Below are positions 58,401 to 64,000 of a stretch of 64,000 nucleotides of DNA, in pieces. The stretch lies in NCBI GenBank assembly GCA_011037195.1, contig JAAEAF010000123.1:124001-188000 (forward strand), given 5' to 3'. How positions within the stretch are numbered: the stretch's first letter is position 1; every line of letters starts with the position of its first letter. Source of the DNA: Triatoma infestans. Its lineage: Eukaryota; Arthropoda; Insecta; Hemiptera; Reduviidae. The translations under genes and the position numbers were made by a program. The notes beneath the pieces are model-generated. The model saw only the letters and a list, made by a program, of their open reading frames with translations, did not search any database and had not been told where the DNA came from.

Positions 58401-59174
58401 GCTTATAGCAACATCGGCCTGATTACAGTTTTGTAGCGTAGAAGTTTGTTACGTGCAGACATTTTGGAGCCACAGGAGAGTAGCGGAAAGTCTGACGGCC
58501 AACTTAAGTGAGTCCTATACGTGAGTTGTAAAGTACAGTCTGCTATTTAGAATTATGCTGAGATATTTAACACTGTTTGTCTATTGTATAATAATGTTGT
58601 TATATTTGGTGAGTTTGTTGATTATGGGTCTGCGTTTAGTAAGAAGTATGGCGTTGGTTTTGTTGAGGTTAATTTTTATTGTATACGGTTTTGATCAGAG
58701 TTATAGGTGATGTGTTATGGATACATTATAATCAATTCAACTATTTTCAATGCCTTCGGTAGACCCAATACCGTCCACCACCTCTATATTTATGTTAAGG
58801 ATAAGTAAAATACTAAAACTGGGACCTTGACCAGGATTTCTTCAACTATTATTTCAAAATATGACAAGGTACAAATCTTCCCTCTTACATTAGTAAGACA
58901 AACGGAGTGTATAATTTTCCAAACACATCAATGATATTTCACCTGGTGGCGTAAAGTAGCGGTTATTTTAAATTATTGTTTTGTACCTGGGCCACTCCGC
59001 CAGGTCTTACATAGGCGGCATGCATTCTTGCTCCGCTGGCTCTTTCGAAAAGTTCAAACATTTTCTCTCGTTCTTCAAACATCCAAAACAATGGTGTAAT
59101 GGCTCCTACATCCAAAATGTGTGCACCAACACCAAGTATGTGGTTCGTAAGACGTGTTAATTCGCATAACATCG
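43373..59174 (-). CDS. NDUFS2: NDUFS2, complex I 49-kDa subunit, 3' seven exons
   Basis: Seven minus-strand segments splice in phase into about 291 residues that match the C-terminal two thirds of the NADH:ubiquinone oxidoreductase 49-kDa subunit, ending in VVFGEVDR. The protein lies in the matrix arm of mitochondrial complex I and, with the PSST subunit, forms the ubiquinone pocket near cluster N2. Its fold descends from the large subunit of NiFe hydrogenases. Segments: 59174-58987, 54809-54646, 52458-52339, 51253-51124, 46516-46420, 44870-44730, 43410-43373. Every intron is GT-AG and every junction preserves a codon found in the family. Introns are 1.1-4.6 kb and full of mobile-element debris. 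No stop or frameshift was seen in the exons, so the gene looks functional. Exons encoding the first ~150 residues, including the mitochondrial presequence and the HRGTEKL region, were not found in the window and should lie above 64000. Confidence 0.95.
43620..43796 (+). CDS. Unrecognised exon-like frame opposite the last NDUFS2 intron
   Basis: A pyrimidine-rich acceptor (TTTGTTTTCACTTCAG, ending 43619) precedes an open frame reading [40 protein letters not shown] and [18 protein letters not shown], then TGA. An AATAAA lies at 43885-43890, 89 bp after the stop. The residue composition looks protein-like, unlike the surrounding frames. I do not recognise the family. It could be the last exon of a plus-strand gene overlapping NDUFS2, a retained fragment of a gene copied by a mobile element, or chance. 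No preceding plus-strand exon was found. Confidence 0.35.
   Translation, partial: GRCEICRPPNVLLDPIFDWILHSVINVLYQRRNEPDIHIVYWPIKERSTAGIRILIDK
44263..44450 (+). repeat. Three-copy GGTCATTAGCGCC repeat, longest copy
   Basis: T-run, TTAAGACGCGTCAAAATCTA, TGGTCATTGGGGCCCGGAAT, CTTCTCAGTGTACTGCCGG, CCTCCGGATAGAGATG, then ACTCGTACCCGGGACCTCAG up to CGCGAATCCC. It lies within the last NDUFS2 intron but one strand cannot be preferred functionally. Confidence 0.72.
44730..44870 (-). CDS. NDUFS2: NDUFS2 exon: [16 protein letters not shown]...ADVVAIVG
   Basis: Acceptor TTTTTTACAG|GC and donor GTAG|GTTAGT. It encodes [33 protein letters not shown] and [13 protein letters not shown] with split Gly codons at both ends, matching G(E)(F/L)[12 protein letters not shown]...RAPGF.HL....... 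..H.LADVVAI.GT. Confidence 0.96.
44930..45370 (+). pseudogene. RNase H-region fragment of a non-LTR element, copy 1
   Basis: GCGCTGAGTTCTTGTGTCTT encodes [15 protein letters not shown], the core of the retrotransposon RNase H block KALSSCVF.SRLV.EC. Downstream, shifting frames, come [34 protein letters not shown] (compare LTGHCG.RRHLY...L.....PLCR). The same 3' region is better preserved at 61388-62090. It overlaps no exon: it starts 60 bp beyond the NDUFS2 exon ending at 44870 and lies antisense in the adjacent intron. Confidence 0.6.
45835..46215 (-). repeat. Dominant interspersed repeat, inverse copy
   Basis: AAAATCAGTTTTCCAGAGAA, ATGTTTCAAATAAAAATGAT, TTGAAGAAAAAAAACGCTCG, AAAGTTGCACCTCCAGTTG and AAAACTCAACTTCGAAAAGT, then CTTGGAGTAAGAGAAAGT. 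The frames on both strands here are incidental. Confidence 0.7.
46420..46516 (-). CDS. NDUFS2: NDUFS2 exon: [12 protein letters not shown]...AIESPK
   Basis: Acceptor ACATAG|AGATCG and donor AAAG|GTAAAT. The 97 nt encode [32 protein letters not shown] and the first base of a Gly codon. The family block is SME.LIHHFKL...G..VP.G.TY.A.E.PKGE. This exon is too short to stand out as an open frame and is found only by homology reading. Confidence 0.95.
46762..46870 (-). repeat. Family A repeat, core-deleted copy
   Basis: Minus strand: CTGACGATATACCGGTCAGG (46860-46841), then GTGCATGCTACGACGGATAA and GGTGTTATCCAGCATGGCGG. The helix II and GAAA part of the hammerhead-like core is deleted. Confidence 0.7.
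47146..47260 (-). repeat. Family A hammerhead-like repeat copy
   Basis: Minus strand: GTTGAAGTAAACTCACTACA, ATGACGA (47214-47208, first base C changed to A), 13-nt module TGGAAGAAAATCC, GAAACCGGTC (to 47185), then ATGCATGTTACGACGGATAA. It lies directly beyond the truncated end of the minus-strand retrotransposon. Confidence 0.72.
47290..49518 (-). pseudogene. ORF2 (endonuclease plus partial RT) of the minus-strand element
   Basis: The endonuclease blocks are [29 protein letters not shown] (catalytic Glu), [20 protein letters not shown] (about 48870), [19 protein letters not shown] and [11 protein letters not shown] (SDH). RT blocks: [56 protein letters not shown] and FVDLQRA. One base is missing in the last, so AFD is reached only after a frame change (then [15 protein letters not shown]). 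At least four frameshifts or stops interrupt it, and everything after motif A is gone. It is dead. Confidence 0.85.
49515..50275 (-). pseudogene. ORF1 of the minus-strand non-LTR element
   Basis: From ATG 50275 the reading, with frame changes, gives [18 protein letters not shown], a Lys/Asn/Leu-rich coiled coil ([40 protein letters not shown]), then an RRM-like part. The last 118 residues are open: [40 protein letters not shown] and [20 protein letters not shown]. Coiled coil followed by an RNA-binding fold and ..VYI.E.L.P....L...AR......YVW...G.I is the plan of L1-like ORF1 proteins in insect elements. The stop TGA at 49517 lies inside the open region of the next frame. Confidence 0.7.
51124..51253 (-). 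CDS. NDUFS2: NDUFS2 exon: [12 protein letters not shown]...PPKRGEMK
   Basis: Acceptor CGCAG|ATA and donor AAG|GTAAAT. It reads [34 protein letters not shown] and SPPKRGEMK. It matches the family block YL.R..EM..S..I..QC...MP.G..K..D.K..PP.R..MK and ends in phase 0. Confidence 0.95.
51260..52338. other. NDUFS2 intron with unassigned sequence
   Basis: GC-richer sequence at 51360-52030 has minus-strand frames ([20 protein letters not shown]) that look like decayed mobile-element coding, but I could not match them to a family. The splice signals at both ends belong to the flanking NDUFS2 exons. Confidence 0.4.
52339..52458 (-). CDS. NDUFS2: NDUFS2 exon: [15 protein letters not shown]...HGDCYDR
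   Basis: Acceptor GCTAG|TGG and donor CAG|GTAAAA. It encodes [32 protein letters not shown] and THGDCYDR, the most conserved block of the subunit (RGSG..WD.RK..PYD.Y...F..P.G..GD.YDR). Confidence 0.96.
52800..53160 (-). repeat. Dominant interspersed repeat, inverse copy
   Basis: It starts with the inverse terminus AATCTTGTGATACACTCACA, CGACTTTCTATTACTG, then GAAATATTTCAAATAAAAGA and TTCCAAGTTTTAATAAATTT. Confidence 0.65.
53460..53900 (+). pseudogene. 5'-truncated Jockey-like RT fragment
   Basis: It reads [54 protein letters not shown] and KRFRHPYNP. It aligns with the C-terminal ORF2 of the intact element at about 21000-21300 (IKPMWTYGLELWGS, QSKLLRQIVDAPFYV). The 3' UTR also corresponds: GAGAGCGTTACCGCTTGTTA against GAGAGTGCTACCACTGGGTA. 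It is a 5'-truncated relative of that family, decayed, inside an NDUFS2 intron and antisense to it. Confidence 0.85.
54285..54314 (-). ncRNA. Hammerhead-ribozyme-like core, family A
   Basis: 30 nt on the minus strand: CTGACGA, T, GGAT-GAAA-ATCC, GAAA, CCGGTC. CTGANGA and GAAA are the invariant strands of the hammerhead catalytic core. GGAT/ATCC forms helix II closed by a GNRA tetraloop. A-CCGG-U would be a minimal or dimeric helix III before the C at which cleavage is expected. One extra unpaired base precedes helix II. Confidence 0.55.
54455..54484 (+). ncRNA. Hammerhead-ribozyme-like core, family A, inverted partner
   Basis: CTGACGA, G, GGAT-GAAA-ATCC, GAAA, CCGGTC, then AGGAA. It differs from the minus copy only in the base before helix II. 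Both cores are complete in sequence, which makes them the best candidates in the window. Confidence 0.55.
54646..54809 (-). CDS. NDUFS2: NDUFS2 exon: [14 protein letters not shown]...TYAA
   Basis: Acceptor TTATAG|GAC and donor CAG|GTGAGT. It reads [40 protein letters not shown] and [14 protein letters not shown] plus two bases of a Ser codon. LDE.E..LT.NRIW..RT..(V/I)G is a strong family signature. Confidence 0.95.
55468..55605 (+). repeat. Three-copy GGTCATTAGCGCC repeat, copy 3
   Basis: TTTATTTAAGGCCTGTCAAC, ATGTATGGTCATTAGCGCCG, TCCTCAGTGCACTGCCGGCT and TCCGGACAGTGTTCTCTC, in the order of the 44263 copy. It is inserted within a dominant-repeat copy, between ATTTGAAACATTTTC (55440) and TTAGATAGTTTTGCAG (55712). 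Confidence 0.72.
55715..55900 (+). repeat. TATGTTAGGACA-type segment, copy 3
   Basis: GATAGTTTTGCAGAATTTGT, TTGGTTCTATGTTATTGGCG, CGCTCTTCACTTGCC, CTATGTTTATGTTAGGACAA and AAAATTTGGCATTTCATGTA correspond to 10730-10944. Confidence 0.7.
57671..57694 (-). ncRNA. Family B core with shortened helix II
   Basis: Minus strand CTGATGATGGGCCCGAAACC then GGTCGATGACC. GGGCCC remains of helix II without a loop, so this copy should not fold as a hammerhead. Flanks CATT and GATG pair as helix I. Confidence 0.4.
57895..57924 (+). ncRNA. Hammerhead-ribozyme-like core, family B
   Basis: CTGATGA, TAGGCAAGCGCCC, GAAACCGGTC: the same 7+13+10 layout as family A. Helix II is GGC-AAGC-GCC here, while family A has GGAT-GAAA-ATCC. 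Flanks ACATC and GCTGA can pair in part as helix I. Confidence 0.5.
58140..58690 (-). pseudogene. Jockey-like RT C-terminal fragment
   Basis: The minus strand reads [37 protein letters not shown], then in other frames [35 protein letters not shown] and [12 protein letters not shown]. This matches the Jockey block KINP.KT.AILFTR..., VKYLGV.LD..LTF..H, LLLYK...RPM..Y....W....... ..LQ..QNK.LR.....PR. It has many lesions. It is a different lineage from the 16944 element, whose corresponding block differs. Confidence 0.75.
58963..58986 (-). promoter_or_regulatory. 5' splice site after the NDUFS2 exon
   Basis: CCCAG|GTACAAAACAATAA. The open frame runs 8 codons into the intron and then stops, which shows that splicing is needed here. 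Confidence 0.7.
58987..59174 (-). CDS. NDUFS2: NDUFS2 exon: [14 protein letters not shown]...GGVAQ
   Basis: Acceptor AACTAG|CG and donor CAG|GTACAA. It encodes 62 full codons after a 2-nt split codon: the family block [32 protein letters not shown] and [12 protein letters not shown]. It ends in phase 0. The split codon completed by CG is consistent with the conserved Thr that precedes (L/M)xCE in the family. Confidence 0.95.
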
Positions 59175-59429
59175 CTAGTTAAATAAAAAATATAAAAAAG
59201 GCAGTTATTTAATTTAATTAAAACAAAATAATAAATAATTTTGAGAGCTTTACAATATGTGAGTTCGTATTCCAACTTTCAAGAAAATCGTTTCTGTCGT
59301 TCCAAAAAAAAAAACATAAATCGTTTTGGTAAAGTCGCACCTCCGGTTGCCCGATTGACATGTGGTCTGTACACGAGGCTAACTGCAAATCGTTGGAACT
59401 ATTTGACCTTTTTACTTTCTCTTACTCCT

Positions 59430-60300
59430 ACCTCGTAAGTCCCAAAAAGTGATTTCTAGAAAATGGTCTTTGTGTATGTGTGTAATAGCATAGCTCAAAA
59501 ACGAAAAAATCATAGAAAGTTCAAACTTGATATTCCGATTAGGTATCACCATGGGATCCGACAGTAGGTCATCTGTCAAAATTCCTCAACCAGAAGCAGC
59601 ACTTTACTGAATAATTTTTCACTGTCTTGCGATTGTCTCAAAAATGGCTCCGACGATTTTCTTCAAACAACTACATATACAAAAATCTACAACTTCTACT
59701 TGAAACATATCTCTGAAAAAATTCATTTAAGGGCATTTTTGGGGGAGAAGTGGGGTTAGGTTTTCCTCTAAAGTGCTATTTCAGTTTACCATACAATTCG
59801 TCATCTAAATAATATTAATTAGAATTAAATGTGTTGTTGAAATTCCAAGTTTGAAAAAATCGGATGACCGGAAGTGGATTTTTACTGAAATGTATTTTTC
59901 AGTTTTCTGGTATTTTCTCGAAAACGGCTCCAACGATTTTCTTTAAACTAGGAATGTGAACTCCGCAAAAGAGCTACAACTTTTATTTGAAACATTTCTT
60001 GACAAAGTCATTTAAGGAGGCTTTTAGGGGAAGGGTATGGTCATATTTTTCTCTAAAGGGCTATCATAGTTGATTATACAATTCTACCATCCAAACAAAA
60101 TTAATTAGAAATAAATAAATTGTCAAAATTCCGAGTTTCAAGAAAATTAGTAAATAAACCGGAAGTGCGCTTTTACTGAACAGTTTTTTCAGTTTTCGAC
60201 GAATTTCATTAAATTTGATACACTTACTATGAAATTTGTCAATTATAATTTGGAAAACTGGAGTAAGAGAAAGTTGTGTGAGTGTTTCACACCAGATTTT
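59430..60300 (+). repeat. Dominant interspersed repeat, longest near-complete copy
   Basis: AGCTCAAAAACGAAAAAATC, AGTTCAAACTTGATATTCCG, CAACCAGAAGCAGCACTTTA, ATGGCTCCGACGATTTTCTT, CTTGAAACATATCTCTGAAA, TTAATTAGAATTAAATGTGT, GATGACCGGAAGTGGATTTT, a second AACGGCTCCAACGATTTTCT, AAGTGCGCTTTTACTGAACA and the terminus GAGTAAGAGAAAGTTGTGTG with AGTGTTTCACACCAGATTTT. The internal blocks occur two to three times, so the unit is built from tandem sub-repeats. Confidence 0.85.
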
Positions 60301-60319
60301 TTTTACATTTTCATACTCC

Positions 60320-60780
60320 TGATAAGAGGAAGTACTTGATCCTCCTGATCGTGTCAAACTTTTGAAATTGTTTTTTCATCGGAAATATATGTTTTGAGGT
60401 CCACTGAGTACGAGAAAATATGTTTTTGGCGAATGGTCAGTGTGTGTGTGTGTGTGTGTGTGTGTATGAACAAAATATCTCAAACACGAAAACATCACCA
60501 TCGCAACTGACACGAAAGTTTCTGGCAAAAGCCATCAACCGGAAGTGCGACTTACTGAATGATTTTTTCTTCAGTTTTTCGCGATTTTCACGAAAACGGC
60601 TCGCACTATTTTCTTTAAATTTCGTATATACTATCTACTATAAACATAAATATCTATGATTTTTATTTTAAACATTTTCTTAGGCAAATTTATTGTTTGG
60701 AGGAATGTTTCCTCTAAAGTACCACTTCGGTAAAGTGTATGCTTCTGTCACTTATATAAATTAGGCTACACTAGAATTCC
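60320..60780 (+). repeat. Dominant interspersed repeat, next copy with (TG)n
   Basis: TGATAAGAGGAAGTACTTGA, TCGTGTCAAACTTTTGAAAT, GGAAATATATGTTTTGAGGT, CCACTGAGTACGAGAAAATA, the (TG)n at 60440-60465, ATCTCAAACACGAAAACATC, CAACCGGAAGTGCGACTTAC and ACGGCTCGCACTATTTTCTT. It begins 20 bp after the terminus of the previous copy. Confidence 0.85.
60440..60465. repeat. (TG)n microsatellite inside a repeat copy
   Basis: Thirteen uninterrupted TG units at the fixed internal position of the dominant repeat. Confidence 0.95.
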
Positions 60781-61387
60781 AAATTTGTGAAGTCGCCGAG
60801 ATAGTCGCGAAATTATAAATAAAAGAAAAAAGAAAATTCTGAATTCCGGTCAACAGATTTTCTTCAGACTTGGAATTTTACCAACATATTTATTGCTTAT
60901 AATAATTTTATAGATGGTAGAACCGAGCATTACATTCATAGAGCACATAAGGGAAGTGTAAGTCACCGCTTAACCCTTTGTATGATTCGTTAGGATATGA
61001 AATATGGCAAATCTCTATAATGCCGTTGTCCGAAAAATCGAGGAAACAAACAAAAATATTTGTAACAGAAAATCAGATTCTCTTTAAACTATATGGGGTG
61101 GAAGATCCGTGCAATATCCTAATGTAGGATTTTAGAAGGAAGCCTGCACTGTATTGCTTAACCCTCTAAAAATGAAATACCCTCCTTTCCAAAAGTTTCA
61201 AATAAAAATGATGAAATTATCTATAAATGTGGAATGAGCACACGAATTTAAAGGAAAATCGTTGAAGCTATTTTCGGGCAAAAAACTGAAAAATCCATTC
61301 AGAAAAGTGGTTATTTCCGGGTGAGAAATTTGTAACAGATAACTTCCTAACGGATCGCCCATGGTGATATCCAAAAACTGAATCTAA

Positions 61388-62090
61388 AGTTGAAGTTAAG
61401 GGACTTTGTTGTGTATTCGATGAGAGGGTACGTAACACTAACTTAAAAGGTGTTTGTATCTGTTCGGACAGCCAGGCTGCGCTGAAGGCGCTAAGTTCAT
61501 GTGTCTTCACTTCCAGGTTGGTGTTAGAAGTTCAAAAAGACTGGAAGAGCTTTCTTCTCTGAAGGATGTGCTTCTAGTCTGGGTGCTAGGTCACATGGGA
61601 ATTTTTGGGAATGAGGAGGTGGATAGGTTTGCCAAATTAGGCGCCTCTCTTCCTTTCATTGGTCCCGAGCCTGATAAAGTTGGCGTGTCTTCTGGCACAT
61701 GTCTATCAGGCTTCCAGAATGGACAGCTTCACAGCATTTATCCTTATTTATAAGCTCAGTTGGTTTTCGGCAGTCCAAAATGCTCATCGGGGGTCCGGAC
61801 AATTGAGACGTTGCTGTGTTTTTCAAGGAGCGCTCTCAGGCATCTGGATGGATCTCTTACTGGACATTGTGGTTAAGGGGACATCTCTACATAATGGTGC
61901 TCATGCCGGATCCATTTTGTAGAGTCTGGGAGATAGAGGAGGAAACACCTATCCATCTTAACACTGATTGCTTGGGTTGTGAGGAAATTAGGTTCAGGAT
62001 GAGGGTCTGGATTTTTGTTATAGACCCGGCTTGTTGTTGTTTTTCTTCGGGTAGCTGTATGGGCCCAGTGAGGCTTTGGATAGCGTAGGG
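61388..62090 (+). pseudogene. RNase H-region fragment of a non-LTR element, copy 2
   Basis: It reads [67 protein letters not shown] and IGPEPDKVGVSSGTCLS. The blocks I.SDSQAAL.AL, VLLVWVPGH.GI.GNE.AD..A and PFIGPEP are those of RNase H domains at the C-terminus of Jockey/R1-type elements. DSQ keeps the catalytic Asp, while the GNExAD Asp is kept as EVD. Further downstream, frame-shifted, come LTGHCG, STW.C and a CCHC-like ESGR..... remnant. The RT is missing, so the copy is 5'-truncated and decayed. Confidence 0.8.
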
Positions 62091-62103
62091 TTTCCCTCCC
62101 AAC

Positions 62104-62130
62104 ATACAAATAATAATAATAATAATAATG
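62104..62130. repeat. (AAT)n microsatellite
   Basis: AATAATAATAATAATAATAA at the 3' end of the RNase H fragment. A trinucleotide tail at the end of a non-LTR copy is common and may mark its 3' end. Confidence 0.85.
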
Positions 62131-62394
62131 AAGTTGAGGGAATTTTTTGTTTTTGAGCTGTGCTCTTCATATACATACACAGAGAGCATTACATTTCTAG
62201 AAACCACTTTTTCGGATGCAGAAGACCTCAGAACATCTAGTTCCGATGAAAAACTTAATTTCGTAAATTTGGTACGAACGCATCAAATTTTTTTTAATTT
62301 ATTCATTGATAATTGTTTTGGTTACTAATACACTAAACATATACAAGTTAATTACAACCGAAAGTAAACAAAATAAGCAGAAACTACATTTTGA

Positions 62395-62945
62395 GAAAAG
62401 CATTACCCCTCCCACCCACAAAACGCCTCTTAAATGAATTCCTCGGAAAAACTTTCAAACAAAAGTGGAAGGTAACCAAAGAAAACTGAAAAAACTGTTC
62501 AATAAAGCCCCACTTCTGTTCAAAATAGTTTTCTTCATGCTTGAAACTTTGGTAACATATATAATTCTCATTAATATTAATATGGATGAAAGAATCTTAA
62601 AGAAAATTAAAATAACACTAGTGGAAAGCATAACTCCCCTTAAATGATATTTTTCAGAGAAATGTTTCAAGTAAAAGTTGTAGCTCTTTTTATGTGTAGT
62701 TGATATATGGTAAGTTTAAAGAAAATAGTTTTGAGAAATGTACTCAGTAAGTGGTACTTCCGGCTGACCGATTTTCACTTGCTCTTATTGTCCAGCTCCC
62801 TTGGTGCAACTATATTATATATAGAGAGAGTGAGAGAGACCAATTTCTAGAAACCACTATTTCGAACTCGGAAGACGTCAAAACATGTACATATTTCCGG
62901 TGAAAACTCAATTTCGAAAATTTGACCCGATTGCAATACTTCAAT
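62395..62945 (-). repeat. Dominant interspersed repeat, inverse copy
   Basis: GTACTTCCGGCTGACCGATT (62752), AGTTTAAAGAAAATAGTTTT, TTCCTCGGAAAAACTTTCAA, and the outer end AAACTCAATTTCGAAAATTT, GACCCGATTGCAATACTTCA and CGGCAGTAAGAGAA. Confidence 0.75.
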
Positions 62946-63599
62946 CGGCAGTAAGAGAATATAAAAATAGAAAACAATGAAGTAAATAAAAGCTAAACTT
63001 ATATCATTTTTAACTTGGTCAATAGATAATCCTAATTCTTTAACAAAACAATACTTTCTTTTTTTACTAGGAGTTTTTAAAGAGGGGAAAACGATCAGTA
63101 CTGTGGCATTTCCGCTTAACTAATTTTCATCAAACATGCAAAAATCGTGTAAAATGCTTGACAAAGTTTAAAGAAAATAGTTGGAAATGTGATGAATATT
63201 TAACATAATTTTATAATAAACTAAGTAAAAATAAGAAAAAAAAAAATTAGTTATTGACAAGTTTCCATGGCTACTTTAAATAAATAATTTTCAAATTCCT
63301 TCCCTGCTAGAATGACTTTACAAAGTTCATCCGGTAACAGATTTCCGTTGCAAATGAGTTTCTATCAAGAGGGGACGTCAAGAGGCACAAGCCGACAACA
63401 AGCAGCAACAGTCATATCTAACCAGCTGACACAAGCTGACTCTTGCTCTTACACCAAGCCAACCGCTCTCTAGATTTGATTGACATATCCCAACCATAAG
63501 TTTGTCAGTACGCTAATTAGTTTAGAAACTTTAACATGGAAGTTTGATAAACGCCTCCTCATCTATCACATGTCTATTCTAGTAGGTGCTTCTTCTAAA
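62946..63599. other. Non-coding interval before the window end
   Basis: No NDUFS2 exon or other gene was recognised here or up to 64000. The upstream NDUFS2 intron therefore extends at least 4.8 kb past 59175. Confidence 0.5.
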
Positions 63600-63870
63600 T
63601 CTCTTTTACTTTCTTTTACTATTGGTAAGAGAAAGTTTTACTATGTTGTCTTTTCTTCGAAATTGAGTTTTTAATCGGAAATGACATTTGAATCCGAAAA
63701 AGTGGTTTTTAGAATTTGATATGTGTATGTGTGTGAGTTTTTTCAGCATAACTCAAAAATGGAAACTTGCTGGCAGCTGAAACTTGATATTTTATTTATA
63801 CGCTTTCAAATGGGAAGCGACCCAATAAGGTTTTGGTGAAAACTGGTCAACTGGAAGTCCCTGGTGGTTA
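63600..63870 (+). repeat. Dominant interspersed repeat, 5' part
   Basis: TATTGGTAAGAGAAAGTTTT, CTTCGAAATTGAGTTTTTAA, a TG-rich tract at 63720-63738, ACTCAAAAATGGAAACTTGC and GGTCAACTGGAAGTCCC. Confidence 0.72.
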
Positions 63871-64000
63871 ATCTAACCGTGATTGATGTATTGATAGTAA
63901 ACATACTACTTCTCCGGCCTGGCCAGATGGTTAATTATGGTTTGCAGCAGACCAACCCATGGCAATATCATCAGCGAATCTAAGGTTGTTTAAGTTTACA

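Noticed and set aside
60420..60659. 79-aa frame with Cys-Val run
   Set aside because: It is formed by (TG)n inside the dominant repeat, and the same region in other copies is not open.
61873..62207. Minus-strand frames of 78-106 aa
   Set aside because: They are antisense to the RNase H-region fragment and the AAT repeat.
1..64000. tRNA, rRNA, CRISPR or bacterial operon features
   Set aside because: No tRNA box pattern, rRNA-like stretch or regularly spaced direct repeats with unique spacers were seen; all context is eukaryotic.

Overview
The window is AT-rich animal nuclear DNA, most probably from an arthropod. The signs are one conserved gene in short exons with GT-AG introns, mariner-type transposons, a Helitron, Jockey-like and other non-LTR retrotransposons, a DUF4817-like fragment and abundant decayed interspersed repeats. 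Nothing bacterial was seen. I cannot name the species. The only host gene I can establish is the 3' part of NDUFS2 (49-kDa, quinone-site subunit of mitochondrial complex I) on the minus strand. Seven exons join in phase, with consensus splice sites, from 59174 down to the stop codon at 43373, followed by an AATAAA signal at 43274. They encode about 291 residues, roughly the C-terminal two thirds. The N-terminal exons must lie beyond 64000. Almost all the rest of 43 to 64 kb is intronic mobile-element debris. Layout: 1-6.6 kb has two dead mariner copies and a repeat; 7-10.9 kb has fragments of a dominant repeat family; 10945-12653 is an internally deleted Helitron with both termini recognisable and a decayed helicase; 13.9 kb has an antisense RNase H fragment; 16944-21467 is a full-length, young-looking Jockey-like retrotransposon flanked by a target-site duplication, with ORF1, an ATGA overlap and an EN-RT ORF2 broken by one frameshift; 22.1-25.4 kb has a 21-bp minisatellite and two foldback elements; 26.7-28 kb is an LTR-element remnant with gag; 33.6-35.3 kb holds a DUF4817-like fragment, hammerhead-like motifs and a restriction-like-endonuclease fragment; 35-42.4 kb is mostly the dominant repeat; 43.4-59.2 kb is NDUFS2 with inserted elements; 59.2-64 kb is repeats and a second RNase H-region fragment. 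The structure I find most worth following is a recurring hammerhead-ribozyme-like core (CTGANGA, a 13-nt helix-loop module, then GAAACCGGTC). It occurs in at least two otherwise different repeat families, often as head-to-head inverted pairs, and two versions of helix II have different paired bases. A related CTGA..GACGAAACGT class occurs in a third family. Self-cleaving RNAs of this kind are known from Penelope-like elements and retrozymes. Their presence here is my inference from reading the sequence and has not been tested by folding or search.
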